DNA of 64,000 nucleotides from assembly GCA_051656605.1 (NCBI GenBank), contig JBOGCF010000006.1, positions 1 through 64,000 on the forward strand, in the 5' to 3' direction. Source of the DNA: UBA12018 sp051656605. GTDB taxonomy: Bacteria > Bacteroidota > Bacteroidia > Bacteroidales > CAMTPD01. The notes below the pieces were generated by a model. That model ran no database searches. It was not told where the DNA came from and saw only the letters and a list, made by a program, of their open reading frames with translations. Of the stretch, positions 16,560 to 24,836 are shown piece by piece. Within the stretch, counting starts at the first letter, position 1. Each line of letters begins with the position of its first letter. Position numbers and translations under genes: made by a program.

Positions 16560-17626
16560 AACAGTCTTTTTGAATAACGACAAAACAATCCTTTGCCTAG
16601 GATATAAATAAACAGAAACATCCGAGGTATTGAGTACAACAAATAATCTTCTACGCTACCTCTGCTTTTTACGGCAATGAAAAAAAGCAACATGCCTTGG
16701 ATCAAAACAAGTGAAGCAAATAAAAAGAGATTAGAAAGAAAATATAGTGGAGCGATTAGAAAAAGACTCCAATATAACAATGCTGCTACCACACTACCAC
16801 CAAAGAAAAGAACCAAATTCTTAGAAAAGCCATCCACACTAGACTTCAAGTCTTGATACATCCGACACGATACAACCTCTCCTCCCAAATAACACATCAT
16901 CCGCAACCTAAGCCTCTTCATTATTCTCGCAATAGCTATATCTTCTGCTTTCTCTTGCCTTACTAATTCATGGAATTGATTTGCAATATAAACACTTCGT
17001 TCAAAGCACATCATTTGTCCGTTTGCAGCTGATAAAGAAGCAAATCGTTTTACCCTGATTAACGGCAATGGCAATAAAGAAAGTAGAACAATGTTCATAA
17101 TTGGCACCACCACCTTCTCTCCCCAAGTCTTCATGAGCTGTTTTGGGAAAGCACTCAACAAACACCAATTATACTTTACCATCTGATCCACAATAGCCGC
17201 ACACGCACATGCGTGTAACCTAACATCCGCATCTAGAAACAACAGATAATCACAATTGGCCGCATTTCCCAAATGATAGCAAGCATGTGCTTTACCTAAC
17301 CAACCCTTGGGTAATTCTTCACCGTCAATGATTCGTAAGATGTGTGGATAGTTTTCAATATAAGACTCAACAATCAACTTTGTTTTATCTACTGATGCGT
17401 CATTGTAAATAATGATCTCATCCGGCAAGCGAGATTGAGCAAAAAGATCATCTAATAAGTCTCCAATATGTTCTTCTTCATTTCGTACCGGAATCAATAC
17501 AGAAACACTCTTACTCTTTGCTTTCAACGCTTGCTTGGGCAAACTTAGCACCGGAGCAAAAAAATAATTGATTAGTACGATCGTAAAAAACAACATTTGA
17601 ATTACTATGACCACCAATCCAATCAT
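16535..17626 (-). CDS. GT2 glycosyltransferase, carotenoid type (CrtQ-like)
   Basis: A 363-residue membrane-bound family 2 glycosyltransferase. It has one N-terminal helix, then the GT-A fold: SVLIPVRNEEEHIG (nucleotide-binding start), NDASVD, the GWLGKAHACYHLG segment seen in carotenoid-type transferases and a DxD motif (Asp132/Asp134 in LFLDADVRL). Three or four C-terminal helices follow from about residue 270. The start codon overlaps the stop of the acyltransferase gene (ATGA). In staphyloxanthin and related pathways, a GT of this type attaches glucose to an oxidised carotenoid, and an acyltransferase then esterifies it. The sugar donor is not visible. Confidence 0.82.
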   Translation of the reverse strand: MIGLVVIVIQMLFFTIVLINYFFAPVLSLPKQALKAKSKSVSVLIPVRNEEEHIGDLLDDLFAQSRLPDEIIIYNDASVDKTKLIVESYIENYPHILRIIDGEELPKGWLGKAHACYHLGNAANCDYLLFLDADVRLHACACAAIVDQMVKYNWCLLSAFPKQLMKTWGEKVVVPIMNIVLLSLLPLPLIRVKRFASLSAANGQMMCFERSVYIANQFHELVRQEKAEDIAIARIMKRLRLRMMCYLGGEVVSCRMYQDLKSSVDGFSKNLVLFFGGSVVAALLYWSLFLIAPLYFLSNLFLFASLVLIQGMLLFFIAVKSRGSVEDYLLYSIPRMFLFIYILGKGLFCRYSKRLLWKDRNIM

Positions 17627-18255
17627 GTTTCTTTATTGTTTATTTGATGAGTCATACAAGTATCGTAAAAAACCTGATAAGCATGTTGCAAATCAATCAA
17701 GCCGGAAAAAGGTCTTTTATACAGTTCGACATAACTAAACAATGTAGGCTTCTGATGTGAATAATAATCGATAAAGTTTCCAACAAATACAACTTCCACA
17801 TTTTCTTGCGATTGATTCAATAATTGCCATACGCCATTCTTAAAGTGAATGTCCCGATCATACAAACTTGCGAATTCACCTTGAGGAAAGAACAAAAGCA
17901 TATTCTCTTTATTATCTAAGATGGACTTCCCGACTTGAAAGAACTTTCGTAATTCAGAGAGTGAGCTTGGAACCGAGAATGCACCAATGTACGAAAGGAA
18001 CTTATTCTTTCTAAGCTCAGACTCAAGCATCGCTACATGAAACTGCTTCTTAAAAATCAATTTATTTAAGCGTAATACCCAAAAACCATCCCACCAAGAA
18101 ATGTGATTGCATATAACTAAGTACGATTTGTGTGAATGCATAAAACTCGTTTCGTCATATATAATTCGATGTTGAAAGAGATTAAACTTCATTTTAAATC
18201 GATTATAAATGTCGAAAAAAAGCATCCATGCTCTTTTATGTTTCGGATAAATCAT
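17623..18255 (-). CDS. PlsC-like lysophospholipid-type acyltransferase (carotenoid glycoside acylation?)
   Basis: About 210 residues from the ATG at 18255; a TTG two codons earlier overlaps the upstream stop. The catalytic HX4D motif is present in CNHISWWDGF (His51, Asp56), and the second block FPQGEFASLY corresponds to FPEGTRS of 1-acylglycerol-phosphate acyltransferases, with Glu-Gly changed to Gln-Gly. It lies between DUF422 and the glycosyltransferase with 2-4 base junctions. By analogy with carotenoid glycoside ester pathways, it probably transfers a fatty acyl group to the carotenoid sugar. An ordinary phospholipid role is less likely given the operon. Confidence 0.8.
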   Translation of the reverse strand: MIYPKHKRAWMLFFDIYNRFKMKFNLFQHRIIYDETSFMHSHKSYLVICNHISWWDGFWVLRLNKLIFKKQFHVAMLESELRKNKFLSYIGAFSVPSSLSELRKFFQVGKSILDNKENMLLFFPQGEFASLYDRDIHFKNGVWQLLNQSQENVEVVFVGNFIDYYSHQKPTLFSYVELYKRPFSGLIDLQHAYQVFYDTCMTHQINNKET

Positions 18256-18257
18256 AC

Positions 18258-18944
18258 TCAAAGTTGATAACGTATTTTTAGTATTAAGAAAAATAGATAT
18301 TGAAAAACAAATACAGATACTGAGATCTTCGTTTCCTGCTGTATCTTAAAATAACGATACAACCCATGCATTACCAAAGATGCACCAAACCACATTACAT
18401 AGTTTTGAATCGGAATCAGATCATCCTTCCAACTCCACATTTCCATAAACGATGCAACCTGTTCCATCAGTACATCATAAAACACCATCAAAGAAGCACC
18501 TAACAAAATATGTATTGTTTTATTTGCATTCGCTATGAGCATGTTCGAAATACTTGCACTCCCCATTGTGAGCATAAGCCAATTTATACCGATAAGCAAA
18601 GGTGTATCTGCAAGTTTTAGGCCTAATCCATATGCATATTGATAACTTCCAAACAACACACCGGTCTGTACCCCGATCATTTCAATCACAAACGAAAATA
18701 AATATCCGAGAATGAAAAAAAACACGGCATTCTTTGACTTTAGATTCCTTCGCTCACTGATACAGATAAGCAAAAAGGTGACTAACAAAGTGCACCATGA
18801 TAAATGTGAAAAGATTACTCGTGTAAAATTCAATGAAAAGCCGATTGCACCAATCAGATATATCCAAAACAATAGCGACAAAACTTGCTTTGTCGCAAAC
18901 CTCGATCTTAGAATTGATTCCACTTTATCACATTTTACACTCAT
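18258..18944 (-). CDS. DUF422 carotenoid biosynthesis membrane protein (CruF-like hydratase)
   Basis: About 228 residues from the ATG at 18944 (MSVKCDKVES). Six to seven hydrophobic helices and the family features FVIEMIGVQTGVLFGSYQY, LADTPLLIGINWLM and LMVFYDVLMEQVA identify the DUF422 family. It includes CruF (carotenoid 1',2'-hydratase) and bacterioruberin-pathway hydratases, which add water to the terminal psi-end of acyclic carotenoids. It is the first gene of the operon. A hydroxyl made here would be the natural acceptor for the glycosyltransferase downstream. Conserved Glu and Asp residues in the helices are present. Confidence 0.85.
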   Translation of the reverse strand: MSVKCDKVESILRSRFATKQVLSLLFWIYLIGAIGFSLNFTRVIFSHLSWCTLLVTFLLICISERRNLKSKNAVFFFILGYLFSFVIEMIGVQTGVLFGSYQYAYGLGLKLADTPLLIGINWLMLTMGSASISNMLIANANKTIHILLGASLMVFYDVLMEQVASFMEMWSWKDDLIPIQNYVMWFGASLVMHGLYRYFKIQQETKISVSVFVFQYLFFLILKIRYQL

Positions 18945-19003
18945 TATATAATAACATAGAAAAATACACCTTAGTTCACTATTCATTTAACATACAAATA
19001 AGA

Positions 19004-19037
19004 AACGGGGCCAACTCCTCGCGAAGTTGACCCCGTT
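19004..19037 (-). terminator. Terminator of the ilv operon
   Basis: AACGGGGCCAACT (19004-19016) pairs with AGTTGACCCCGTT (19025-19037) around an 8-base loop. The single non-canonical position is G-U in minus-strand RNA and C-A on the other strand, which points to minus-strand use. It lies 38 bases past the ilvC stop. The U tract is weak (TTTCTTATTTG). Confidence 0.75.
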
Positions 19038-19074
19038 ACATAAAACTACTAACAAATATGTGTGGAATTTCAGA

Positions 19075-20121
19075 TTAATTGTTTTCAGGACGTAGTTTGC
19101 GTACTACCGCACCTGCTTGCCACATTTCGCTTTCACGAAGCTCTTTCAATTCAGCCTCTAGTTTCTCGCGATAGTCAACTTTGCTATTTGTATCGATAGA
19201 ACGTTGAGCTTCGTTACCACAAGCCACTTCGCTGTATAGTTCTTCGAATACCGGTTTAGAAGCATCTTTAAACTTCTTCCACCAGTCTAGCGCACCACGT
19301 TGTGCAGTAGTAGAACAGTTTGCATACATCCAGTCCATACCGTTTTCAGCAACAAGCGGCATCAAGCTTTGAGTCAACTCTTCAACTGTTTCGTTGAAAG
19401 CTTCAGAAGGCGTGTGACCATTTGCGCGCAACACTTCGTATTGAGCAGCGAAGATACCTTGGATAGCACCCATCAATGTACCGCGCTCACCTGTAAGGTC
19501 AGAGTAAACTTCACGTTTGAAGTTTGTTTCGAACAAATAACCCGAACCAACACCGATACCCAATGCAACAACACGTTCTTTTGCACGACCTGTAGCATCT
19601 TGGAAGATAGCGTAGCTAGAGTTAAGACCACGACCTTCAAGGAACATACGACGAAGGCTAGTACCCGAACCTTTAGGAGCAACAAGAATAACGTCAATAT
19701 CTGCCGGAGGAACGATACCTGTACGTTCTTTGTACGTGATACCGAAACCGTGTGAGAAATAAAGCGCCTTACCAGGAGTAAGATACTTCTTGATAGTTGG
19801 CCATACTGCGATTTGAGCAGCATCTGAAAGCAGGTATTGAATAATAGTTCCGCGTTCGCAAGCTTCTTCGATTTCGAAAAGCGTTTCGCCCGGTACCCAA
19901 CCGTCGGCAACAGCTTTGTCCCAAGATTTTGAATCCTTACGTTGACCCACGATCACGTTAAAACCGTTGTCACGAAGGTTCAAGCTTTGACCCGGACCTT
20001 GTACACCATAACCGATTACAGCGATTGTTTCGTTTTTAAGTACTTCTCTTGCTTTTTCCAATGGAAACTCTTCGCGGGTTACTACGTTTTCTTCAACACC
20101 GCCAAAATTCATGATAGCCAT
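19075..20121 (-). CDS. ilvC: Ketol-acid reductoisomerase
   Basis: A 348-residue class I (short) enzyme. It converts acetolactate or acetohydroxybutyrate to the dihydroxy acid using NADPH and Mg2+ in valine, isoleucine and leucine synthesis. The nucleotide motif GYGVQGPGQSLNLRDNG is at about residues 38-54, and the metal-binding acidic residues lie in the DLTGERGTLMG and SEVACGNEAQRS helices. It is the last gene of the ilvDBNC operon, 47 bases after ilvN. Confidence 0.95.
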   Translation of the reverse strand: MAIMNFGGVEENVVTREEFPLEKAREVLKNETIAVIGYGVQGPGQSLNLRDNGFNVIVGQRKDSKSWDKAVADGWVPGETLFEIEEACERGTIIQYLLSDAAQIAVWPTIKKYLTPGKALYFSHGFGITYKERTGIVPPADIDVILVAPKGSGTSLRRMFLEGRGLNSSYAIFQDATGRAKERVVALGIGVGSGYLFETNFKREVYSDLTGERGTLMGAIQGIFAAQYEVLRANGHTPSEAFNETVEELTQSLMPLVAENGMDWMYANCSTTAQRGALDWWKKFKDASKPVFEELYSEVACGNEAQRSIDTNSKVDYREKLEAELKELRESEMWQAGAVVRKLRPENN

Positions 20122-20168
20122 AACTTTATTATTTTAATGAGTTTAATATATTCTGTTTCTTTAATTTC

Positions 20169-20738
20169 TTATTGGTTGTGATTACGCTCTTGCTCTTTCT
20201 GCGCAAGCATATCACTTAGTCGCTCTACCTTATCGCGTGTAATAGCCACACGTCCCGAACGAATAAACTGAAGCACACCGATCGATTGGCTCAACTCTTC
20301 GAAAAGAGCTTGCGTCTCTTCGTAATGACCGGTCTTTTCCAGCACTACGCAGTCTGGTGTCATTTCGAGGATATGCGCGTTGTATTTACGTAGCAGCGGT
20401 TCGGCCGTCCCGATCGACATAAACTTCTCAGTATTGAGTTTGTACAAAGCAATCTCCTGATGTACCAAGTCTTTGTCCGTATTGTAATAAGCTTTTACAA
20501 TATCGATACGCTTATCAATTTGTTTCACCACTTTATCCATCGTAGCCTCGTCCGAAAACGTTGTAATGGTAAACTTGTGAATACCGGCAATGGCCGAAGG
20601 AGAAACCGAAAGCGTCTCGATGTTCAGGTTGCGACGAGTAAACAGCACTGTGATCTGATTGAGCAGACCTACAATATTTTCCGAGAATATTGTCACAGTA
20701 TACAAGGTTTTCCCTTGATGTTGATTATCTGTTGTCAT
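20169..20738 (-). CDS. ilvN: Acetolactate synthase small (regulatory) subunit
   Basis: A 189-residue protein with an N-terminal ACT domain (YTVTIFSENIVGLLNQITVL, about 11-80) and a second ACT-like C-terminal domain (about 90-170). It binds IlvB and gives feedback control by valine. The gene is 20 bases after ilvB. Confidence 0.93.
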   Translation of the reverse strand: MTTDNQHQGKTLYTVTIFSENIVGLLNQITVLFTRRNLNIETLSVSPSAIAGIHKFTITTFSDEATMDKVVKQIDKRIDIVKAYYNTDKDLVHQEIALYKLNTEKFMSIGTAEPLLRKYNAHILEMTPDCVVLEKTGHYEETQALFEELSQSIGVLQFIRSGRVAITRDKVERLSDMLAQKEQERNHNQ

Positions 20739-20758
20739 TTGCTGATCCTTTCTTCTGA

Positions 20759-22474
20759 TTACAATTTTACACGTTGTGTTTCGTTAAGCAGGATGTTTGT
20801 CACACACGTTCCGGCAGGAATCATCGGATAAACCATCCCTTTTTCTTCCACGGCAACCTCGAGCAGATAAGCCCCTTTGTGATTCAACATCGTATCGATC
20901 GCAGCGTCGATATCTTCTCGTTTCTCCACTTTTGCCCCTTTTATTTTATAAGCGGCAGCGATGGCGATAAAGTCAGGATTCTGCATGATCGTTGAAGAAT
21001 AACGCTCGTTGAAGAAAAGCTCTTGCCACTGACGCACCATACCCAGGAAGTTATTGTTGAGAAGAATAATCTTCACATCAATATCCGATTGCATGATGGT
21101 GCCCAACTCTTGGATCGTCATCTGCAAACCGCCGTCGCCTACAAAGAGACAAACCGTACGGTCGGGCGCTCCCACTTTGGCACCGATAGCAGCCGGAAGG
21201 CCAAAGCCCATGGTACCCAGACCACCCGAAGTAACAACACTTCGGCTCTGATTGTATTTGAAGTAGCGCACGCCCATCATTTGGTTTTGCCCTACGTCGG
21301 TAACCATTACCGCGCTATTTTGCGTAGCTTCCGATACTTTGCGAATTACTTCTCCCATTTTGAGCGGCCCGCTCTTCGGAGACAACTCCTCTGAAATTAC
21401 AGATTCGTGCTCCAGGGTTTCGTACGGATCAAACGAACGTACCCATTCGTTGCGCTCAGTCGCATCTACCAAGTCGATCAAATCGTGCAAGATCGTGTTG
21501 GCATCTCCGACAAGCGGAATATCCGCCTCAACGTTCTTACCAATCTCTGCCGAGTCTATATCAAGGTGAATGATTCGTGCCTGCTTGGCATACGTTTGAA
21601 GGTCGCCCGTAACACGGTCGTCAAAGCGCATCCCGATGGCAAAAAGCACATCACATTCGTTTGTTTTCATATTAGGACCTACGTTGCCATGCATACCCAG
21701 CATCCCTTTGTACAAAGGAAAGTCTGACGGAAGAGCCGACAAACCGAGAATGGTTGCAGCCGCAGGTATTTGTGTTTTCTCCAAAAACTTCTTCAAGATC
21801 TCTTCCGCACCGCTCAAGATTACCCCTTGTCCTACGAGCACAAGCGGCTTCTTCGCTTCGTTGATACAACGTGCGGCTTCTTCCAAATGCGCGGTTTCAT
21901 GTTTCGGGTTCGGATTGTAGCTGCGAATGTAATTTACCTTCTCATATTTATAATCCACCAATCCCATTTGCGCGTCTTTGGTAAAGTCGAGAACCACAGG
22001 CCCCGGACGTCCGGTAGAAGCAATAAAGAAAGCTCTCGAAACTGCCCATGCAATCTCTTCAGGTTTGCGTATTTGGTAAGCCCACTTTGTAATCGGCTGG
22101 GTAATCCCTACCACATCCGTTTCCTGAAAAGCATCAGAACCCAACAGTGGGGCATGCACCTGACCCGAGATAACCACCATCGGTGTGCTATCCATCATTG
22201 CATCGGCAATCCCCGTAATCGTATTCGTAGCTCCCGGACCAGAAGTAACAAATGCCACTCCTACCTTACCCGAAACTCGGGCATACCCTTGAGCCGAGTG
22301 CGTAGCCCCTTGCTCGTGACGCACCAATATATGGTTTAGTCTGTCGCGATAGTCATACAAGCAGTCATACACCGGCATGATTGCGCCGCCGGGATAACCA
22401 AAGATCGTATCTACACCTTCAGCCATCAATGTTTTGAGCAAGGCTTCGGCTCCGGTTATTTTTTGCGTATCCAT
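20759..22474 (-). CDS. ilvB: Acetolactate synthase large (catalytic) subunit
   Basis: About 571 residues from the ATG at 22474 (MDTQKITGAEALL); a TTG 27 bases upstream overlaps ilvD and is less likely. It is a ThDP enzyme that condenses two pyruvates, or pyruvate and 2-ketobutyrate. The N-terminal Pyr domain holds the catalytic Glu in VRHEQGATHSAQGYAR. The central FAD-type domain and the C-terminal PP domain (GDGGLQMTIQELGT...NNNFLGMVRQW) are intact. Confidence 0.95.
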   Translation of the reverse strand: MDTQKITGAEALLKTLMAEGVDTIFGYPGGAIMPVYDCLYDYRDRLNHILVRHEQGATHSAQGYARVSGKVGVAFVTSGPGATNTITGIADAMMDSTPMVVISGQVHAPLLGSDAFQETDVVGITQPITKWAYQIRKPEEIAWAVSRAFFIASTGRPGPVVLDFTKDAQMGLVDYKYEKVNYIRSYNPNPKHETAHLEEAARCINEAKKPLVLVGQGVILSGAEEILKKFLEKTQIPAAATILGLSALPSDFPLYKGMLGMHGNVGPNMKTNECDVLFAIGMRFDDRVTGDLQTYAKQARIIHLDIDSAEIGKNVEADIPLVGDANTILHDLIDLVDATERNEWVRSFDPYETLEHESVISEELSPKSGPLKMGEVIRKVSEATQNSAVMVTDVGQNQMMGVRYFKYNQSRSVVTSGGLGTMGFGLPAAIGAKVGAPDRTVCLFVGDGGLQMTIQELGTIMQSDIDVKIILLNNNFLGMVRQWQELFFNERYSSTIMQNPDFIAIAAAYKIKGAKVEKREDIDAAIDTMLNHKGAYLLEVAVEEKGMVYPMIPAGTCVTNILLNETQRVKL

Positions 22475-22493
22475 AGTAATGCTCTTTTCGTGA

Positions 22494-24323
22494 TTATTCA
22501 ATAATTCTTACTCCGCCTTTATCGGCCGATGCAACCATCGAAGCGTAAGCCTTTAGCGATTTAGGCACAAAGCGTTCGCGGTTTGGAGCCGTAAAAGCTT
22601 TCGCTCCGCGTTCTGTTTCTTCTTTTCTGCGAAGTGTTAGCTCTTCGTCAGAAAGTCTCACTTCAATCAATCTTGAAGGAATATCTATTACAATTGTATC
22701 ATTATCTCTTACAAGGGCAATGTTGCCTCCGGCAGCCGCCTCGGGCGAAATGTGTCCGATCGAAAGCCCCGAAGTACCACCCGAAAAACGCCCGTCTGTA
22801 ATCAGTGCGCACTCTTTGCCCAAGTGGCGTGATTTGATGTAAGACGTAGGATAAAGCATCTCTTGCATACCCGGTCCGCCTTTCGGTCCTTCGTAGGTAA
22901 TCACCACCACATCACCGGCATTCACTTTTCCGCCCAAGATACCTTCACAAGCAGCTTCTTGCGAGTCGAATACGCGAGCCTTGCCTTCGAAATGGAAGAT
23001 ACTTTCATCTACACCGGCAGTCTTTACTACACAACCACCTTGAGCGATGTTTCCGTAAAGTACCGCCAATCCGCCATCCTTTACATACGCATGCTCCATG
23101 TCGCGAATGCAGCCTGCGGTACGATCGCTATCTAAGTCCATGTAGTATTCGTCTTGCGAACCCATTACGAGGTTGAAACGATTGGCCGGAGCACTTCTCC
23201 ACAACAGTTGGGCTTCTTTGGTTACTCCTTGCGAAGAAAGCGAATACTGATCGATTGCCTGCGCAAGCGTCAAACCATCTACCCTGCTTACCGTAGTATC
23301 TAACAACGAAGCTTTGCTCAATTCGCCCAAGATAGAAAGGATACCACCCGCGCGGTTTACATCCTGAATGTGGTAATGTGAGTTGGGCGCCACCTTGCAC
23401 AATACAGGAGTCATACGCGACAACGCATCGATATCATCCATTGTAAAGGTAACCTCGGCTTCGTGAGCAATGGCAAGTAAGTGAAGAACGGTATTGGTAG
23501 AACCACCCATGGCAATGTCGAGTGTCATTGCATTGAGGAATGCGGCACGGGTAGCGATAGAACGTGGAAGAATGGAGTCGTCTCCTTCAAAATAGTATTT
23601 GTTCGCGTTTTCAACAATCAACTGAGCAGCTTGCTCAAACAATCGTTTTCTGTTTACGTGTGTTGCAACGATGGTACCGTTGCCTGGTAGTGCTAGGCCC
23701 AACGCCTCGTTAAGACAGTTCATCGAGTTTGCAGTAAACATTCCCGAACAAGAGCCGCACGTAGGACAAGCCGAGCGTTCTACCTGCTCTACCTGCTCGT
23801 CCGAAACCGAAGGATCGGCAGCTTCAATCATGGCATCGATAAGGTCTAGCGCACGATTCTTCAACTTTCCTGCCTCCATCGGGCCTCCCGAAACAAATAC
23901 CGTAGGAATGTTTAAGCGCATTGCAGCCATCAACATTCCGGGAGTTATCTTATCGCAATTGCTGATGCATACCATCGCGTCGGCTTTATGCGCGTTTACC
24001 ATGTACTCAACACTGTCGGCGATAATATCACGAGAAGGAAGGGAATAAAGCATACCATCGTGCCCCATGGCGATTCCGTCGTCTATTGCAATCGTATTGA
24101 ATTCGGCGGCAAAACAGCCCAGCTTCTCAATCTCGGCTTTTACTTCCTGTCCGATTTGATGCAAGTGAACATGTCCGGGCACAAACTGCGTAAACGAATT
24201 TACAATAGCAATGATGGGTTTGCCTATTTGCTCTTCTTTCATTCCGTTAGCTCTCCACAAGGCTCTGGCTCCTGCCATTCTTCTACCTTGTGTAGACTGT
24301 GAACTTCGTAATTGATTCTTCAT
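22494..24323 (-). CDS. ilvD: Dihydroxy-acid dehydratase
   Basis: A 609-residue Fe-S dehydratase that makes the 2-keto acids of valine and isoleucine. The Fe-S cysteines are in CISNCDKITPGM and CPTCGSCSGMFTANSMN, and the FSGGTSGLSIGHISPEAA block is conserved. It is the first structural gene of the operon, placed 30-40 bases after an attenuator terminator; expression is predicted to depend on readthrough when branched-chain amino acids are short. Confidence 0.95.
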   Translation of the reverse strand: MKNQLRSSQSTQGRRMAGARALWRANGMKEEQIGKPIIAIVNSFTQFVPGHVHLHQIGQEVKAEIEKLGCFAAEFNTIAIDDGIAMGHDGMLYSLPSRDIIADSVEYMVNAHKADAMVCISNCDKITPGMLMAAMRLNIPTVFVSGGPMEAGKLKNRALDLIDAMIEAADPSVSDEQVEQVERSACPTCGSCSGMFTANSMNCLNEALGLALPGNGTIVATHVNRKRLFEQAAQLIVENANKYYFEGDDSILPRSIATRAAFLNAMTLDIAMGGSTNTVLHLLAIAHEAEVTFTMDDIDALSRMTPVLCKVAPNSHYHIQDVNRAGGILSILGELSKASLLDTTVSRVDGLTLAQAIDQYSLSSQGVTKEAQLLWRSAPANRFNLVMGSQDEYYMDLDSDRTAGCIRDMEHAYVKDGGLAVLYGNIAQGGCVVKTAGVDESIFHFEGKARVFDSQEAACEGILGGKVNAGDVVVITYEGPKGGPGMQEMLYPTSYIKSRHLGKECALITDGRFSGGTSGLSIGHISPEAAAGGNIALVRDNDTIVIDIPSRLIEVRLSDEELTLRRKEETERGAKAFTAPNRERFVPKSLKAYASMVASADKGGVRIIE

Positions 24324-24355
24324 ATCGCGACCTATTTTTTCTGGTATCCGGTTAT

Positions 24356-24388
24356 AAAAAAAGCCCTTCTCAATTATGAGAAAGGCTT
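24356..24388 (-). terminator. ilv attenuator terminator
   Basis: In minus-strand RNA, AAGCCTTTCTC (from 24388 down to 24378) pairs with GAGAAGGGCTT (24371 to 24361) around a six-base loop, with one G-U. A U7 tract follows (plus-strand A run about 24354-24362). It lies between the leader peptide and ilvD. Its 5' arm GCCUUUCUC is exactly complementary over eight bases to GAGAAAGG inside the leader coding region (24428-24435), which would form the competing antiterminator. Confidence 0.88.
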
Positions 24389-24416
24389 TCTAGATATCCT
24401 GTTACTACACTATGAT

Positions 24417-24497
24417 TTATCTACATACCTTTCTCGCATCCTTGCTAATGACTAGAAGAATGACCACGAGAATAATATGTAACATATTGTTTACCAT
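24417..24497 (-). CDS. ilvL: ilv operon leader peptide (attenuation)
   Basis: A 26-codon frame (ATG at 24497) or 22-codon frame (ATG at 24485) ending in TAA at 24417-24419. The second version reads MLHIILVVILLVISKDARKV followed by CR, with ten consecutive Ile/Leu/Val codons at positions 4-13. An AGG sits four bases before the first ATG. Four codons after the run lies GAGAAAGG, the antiterminator segment. A ribosome stalled on the run leaves that segment free to pair with the terminator 5' arm; a ribosome that reaches the stop codon covers it, and the terminator forms. The logic matches ilv leaders of enteric bacteria. Translation is inferred, not shown. Confidence 0.85.
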   Translation of the reverse strand: MVNNMLHIILVVILLVISKDARKVCR

Positions 24498-24532
24498 AGT
24501 GCCTGTTTTATTTCATTTTGTTTTCGACATTG

Positions 24533-24563
24533 CAAATGTAGGAGTAATTTTTAAACGAGCAAA
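24533..24563 (-). promoter_or_regulatory. Consensus promoter of the ilv operon
   Basis: On the minus strand TTTG (24563-24560), a 19-base spacer and TACATTTG (24540-24533) match the Bacteroidota consensus fully. Transcription should begin near 24527, about 30-40 bases before the leader peptide. Confidence 0.88.
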
Positions 24564-24572
24564 TATTTTTCA

Positions 24573-24836
24573 AAAAAACTTCTCATAAAAATTACACTTT
24601 ACCATCATTTAGATGCATTTTACTTATAATTCAAAAGTAAAACGGTCGTTTTTAGAATCAAACAAAAGATACGCCGTTAAATTTATCAACCATTTTAAGA
24701 TTAATTCACTATGCAAATCAAGTTTATTTAGAACTTCCATGGTGCCATTTTTCAAAATAAGCAACCTTCAAAATGACGAATTGTATACTTCATTTTGCCC
24801 GTTCGTTTACTTTCATTTCAAACCTAATGAAGTTCG
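24573..24836. other. AT-rich intergenic DNA without a supported gene
   Basis: This stretch upstream of the ilv promoter has no supported gene. A 98-codon frame at 24613-24909 runs into the hairpin repeats and has no family features. The last part (about 24820-24836, AATGAAGTTCG) resembles the end of the 44-bp repeat and may be a decayed copy. Confidence 0.5.
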
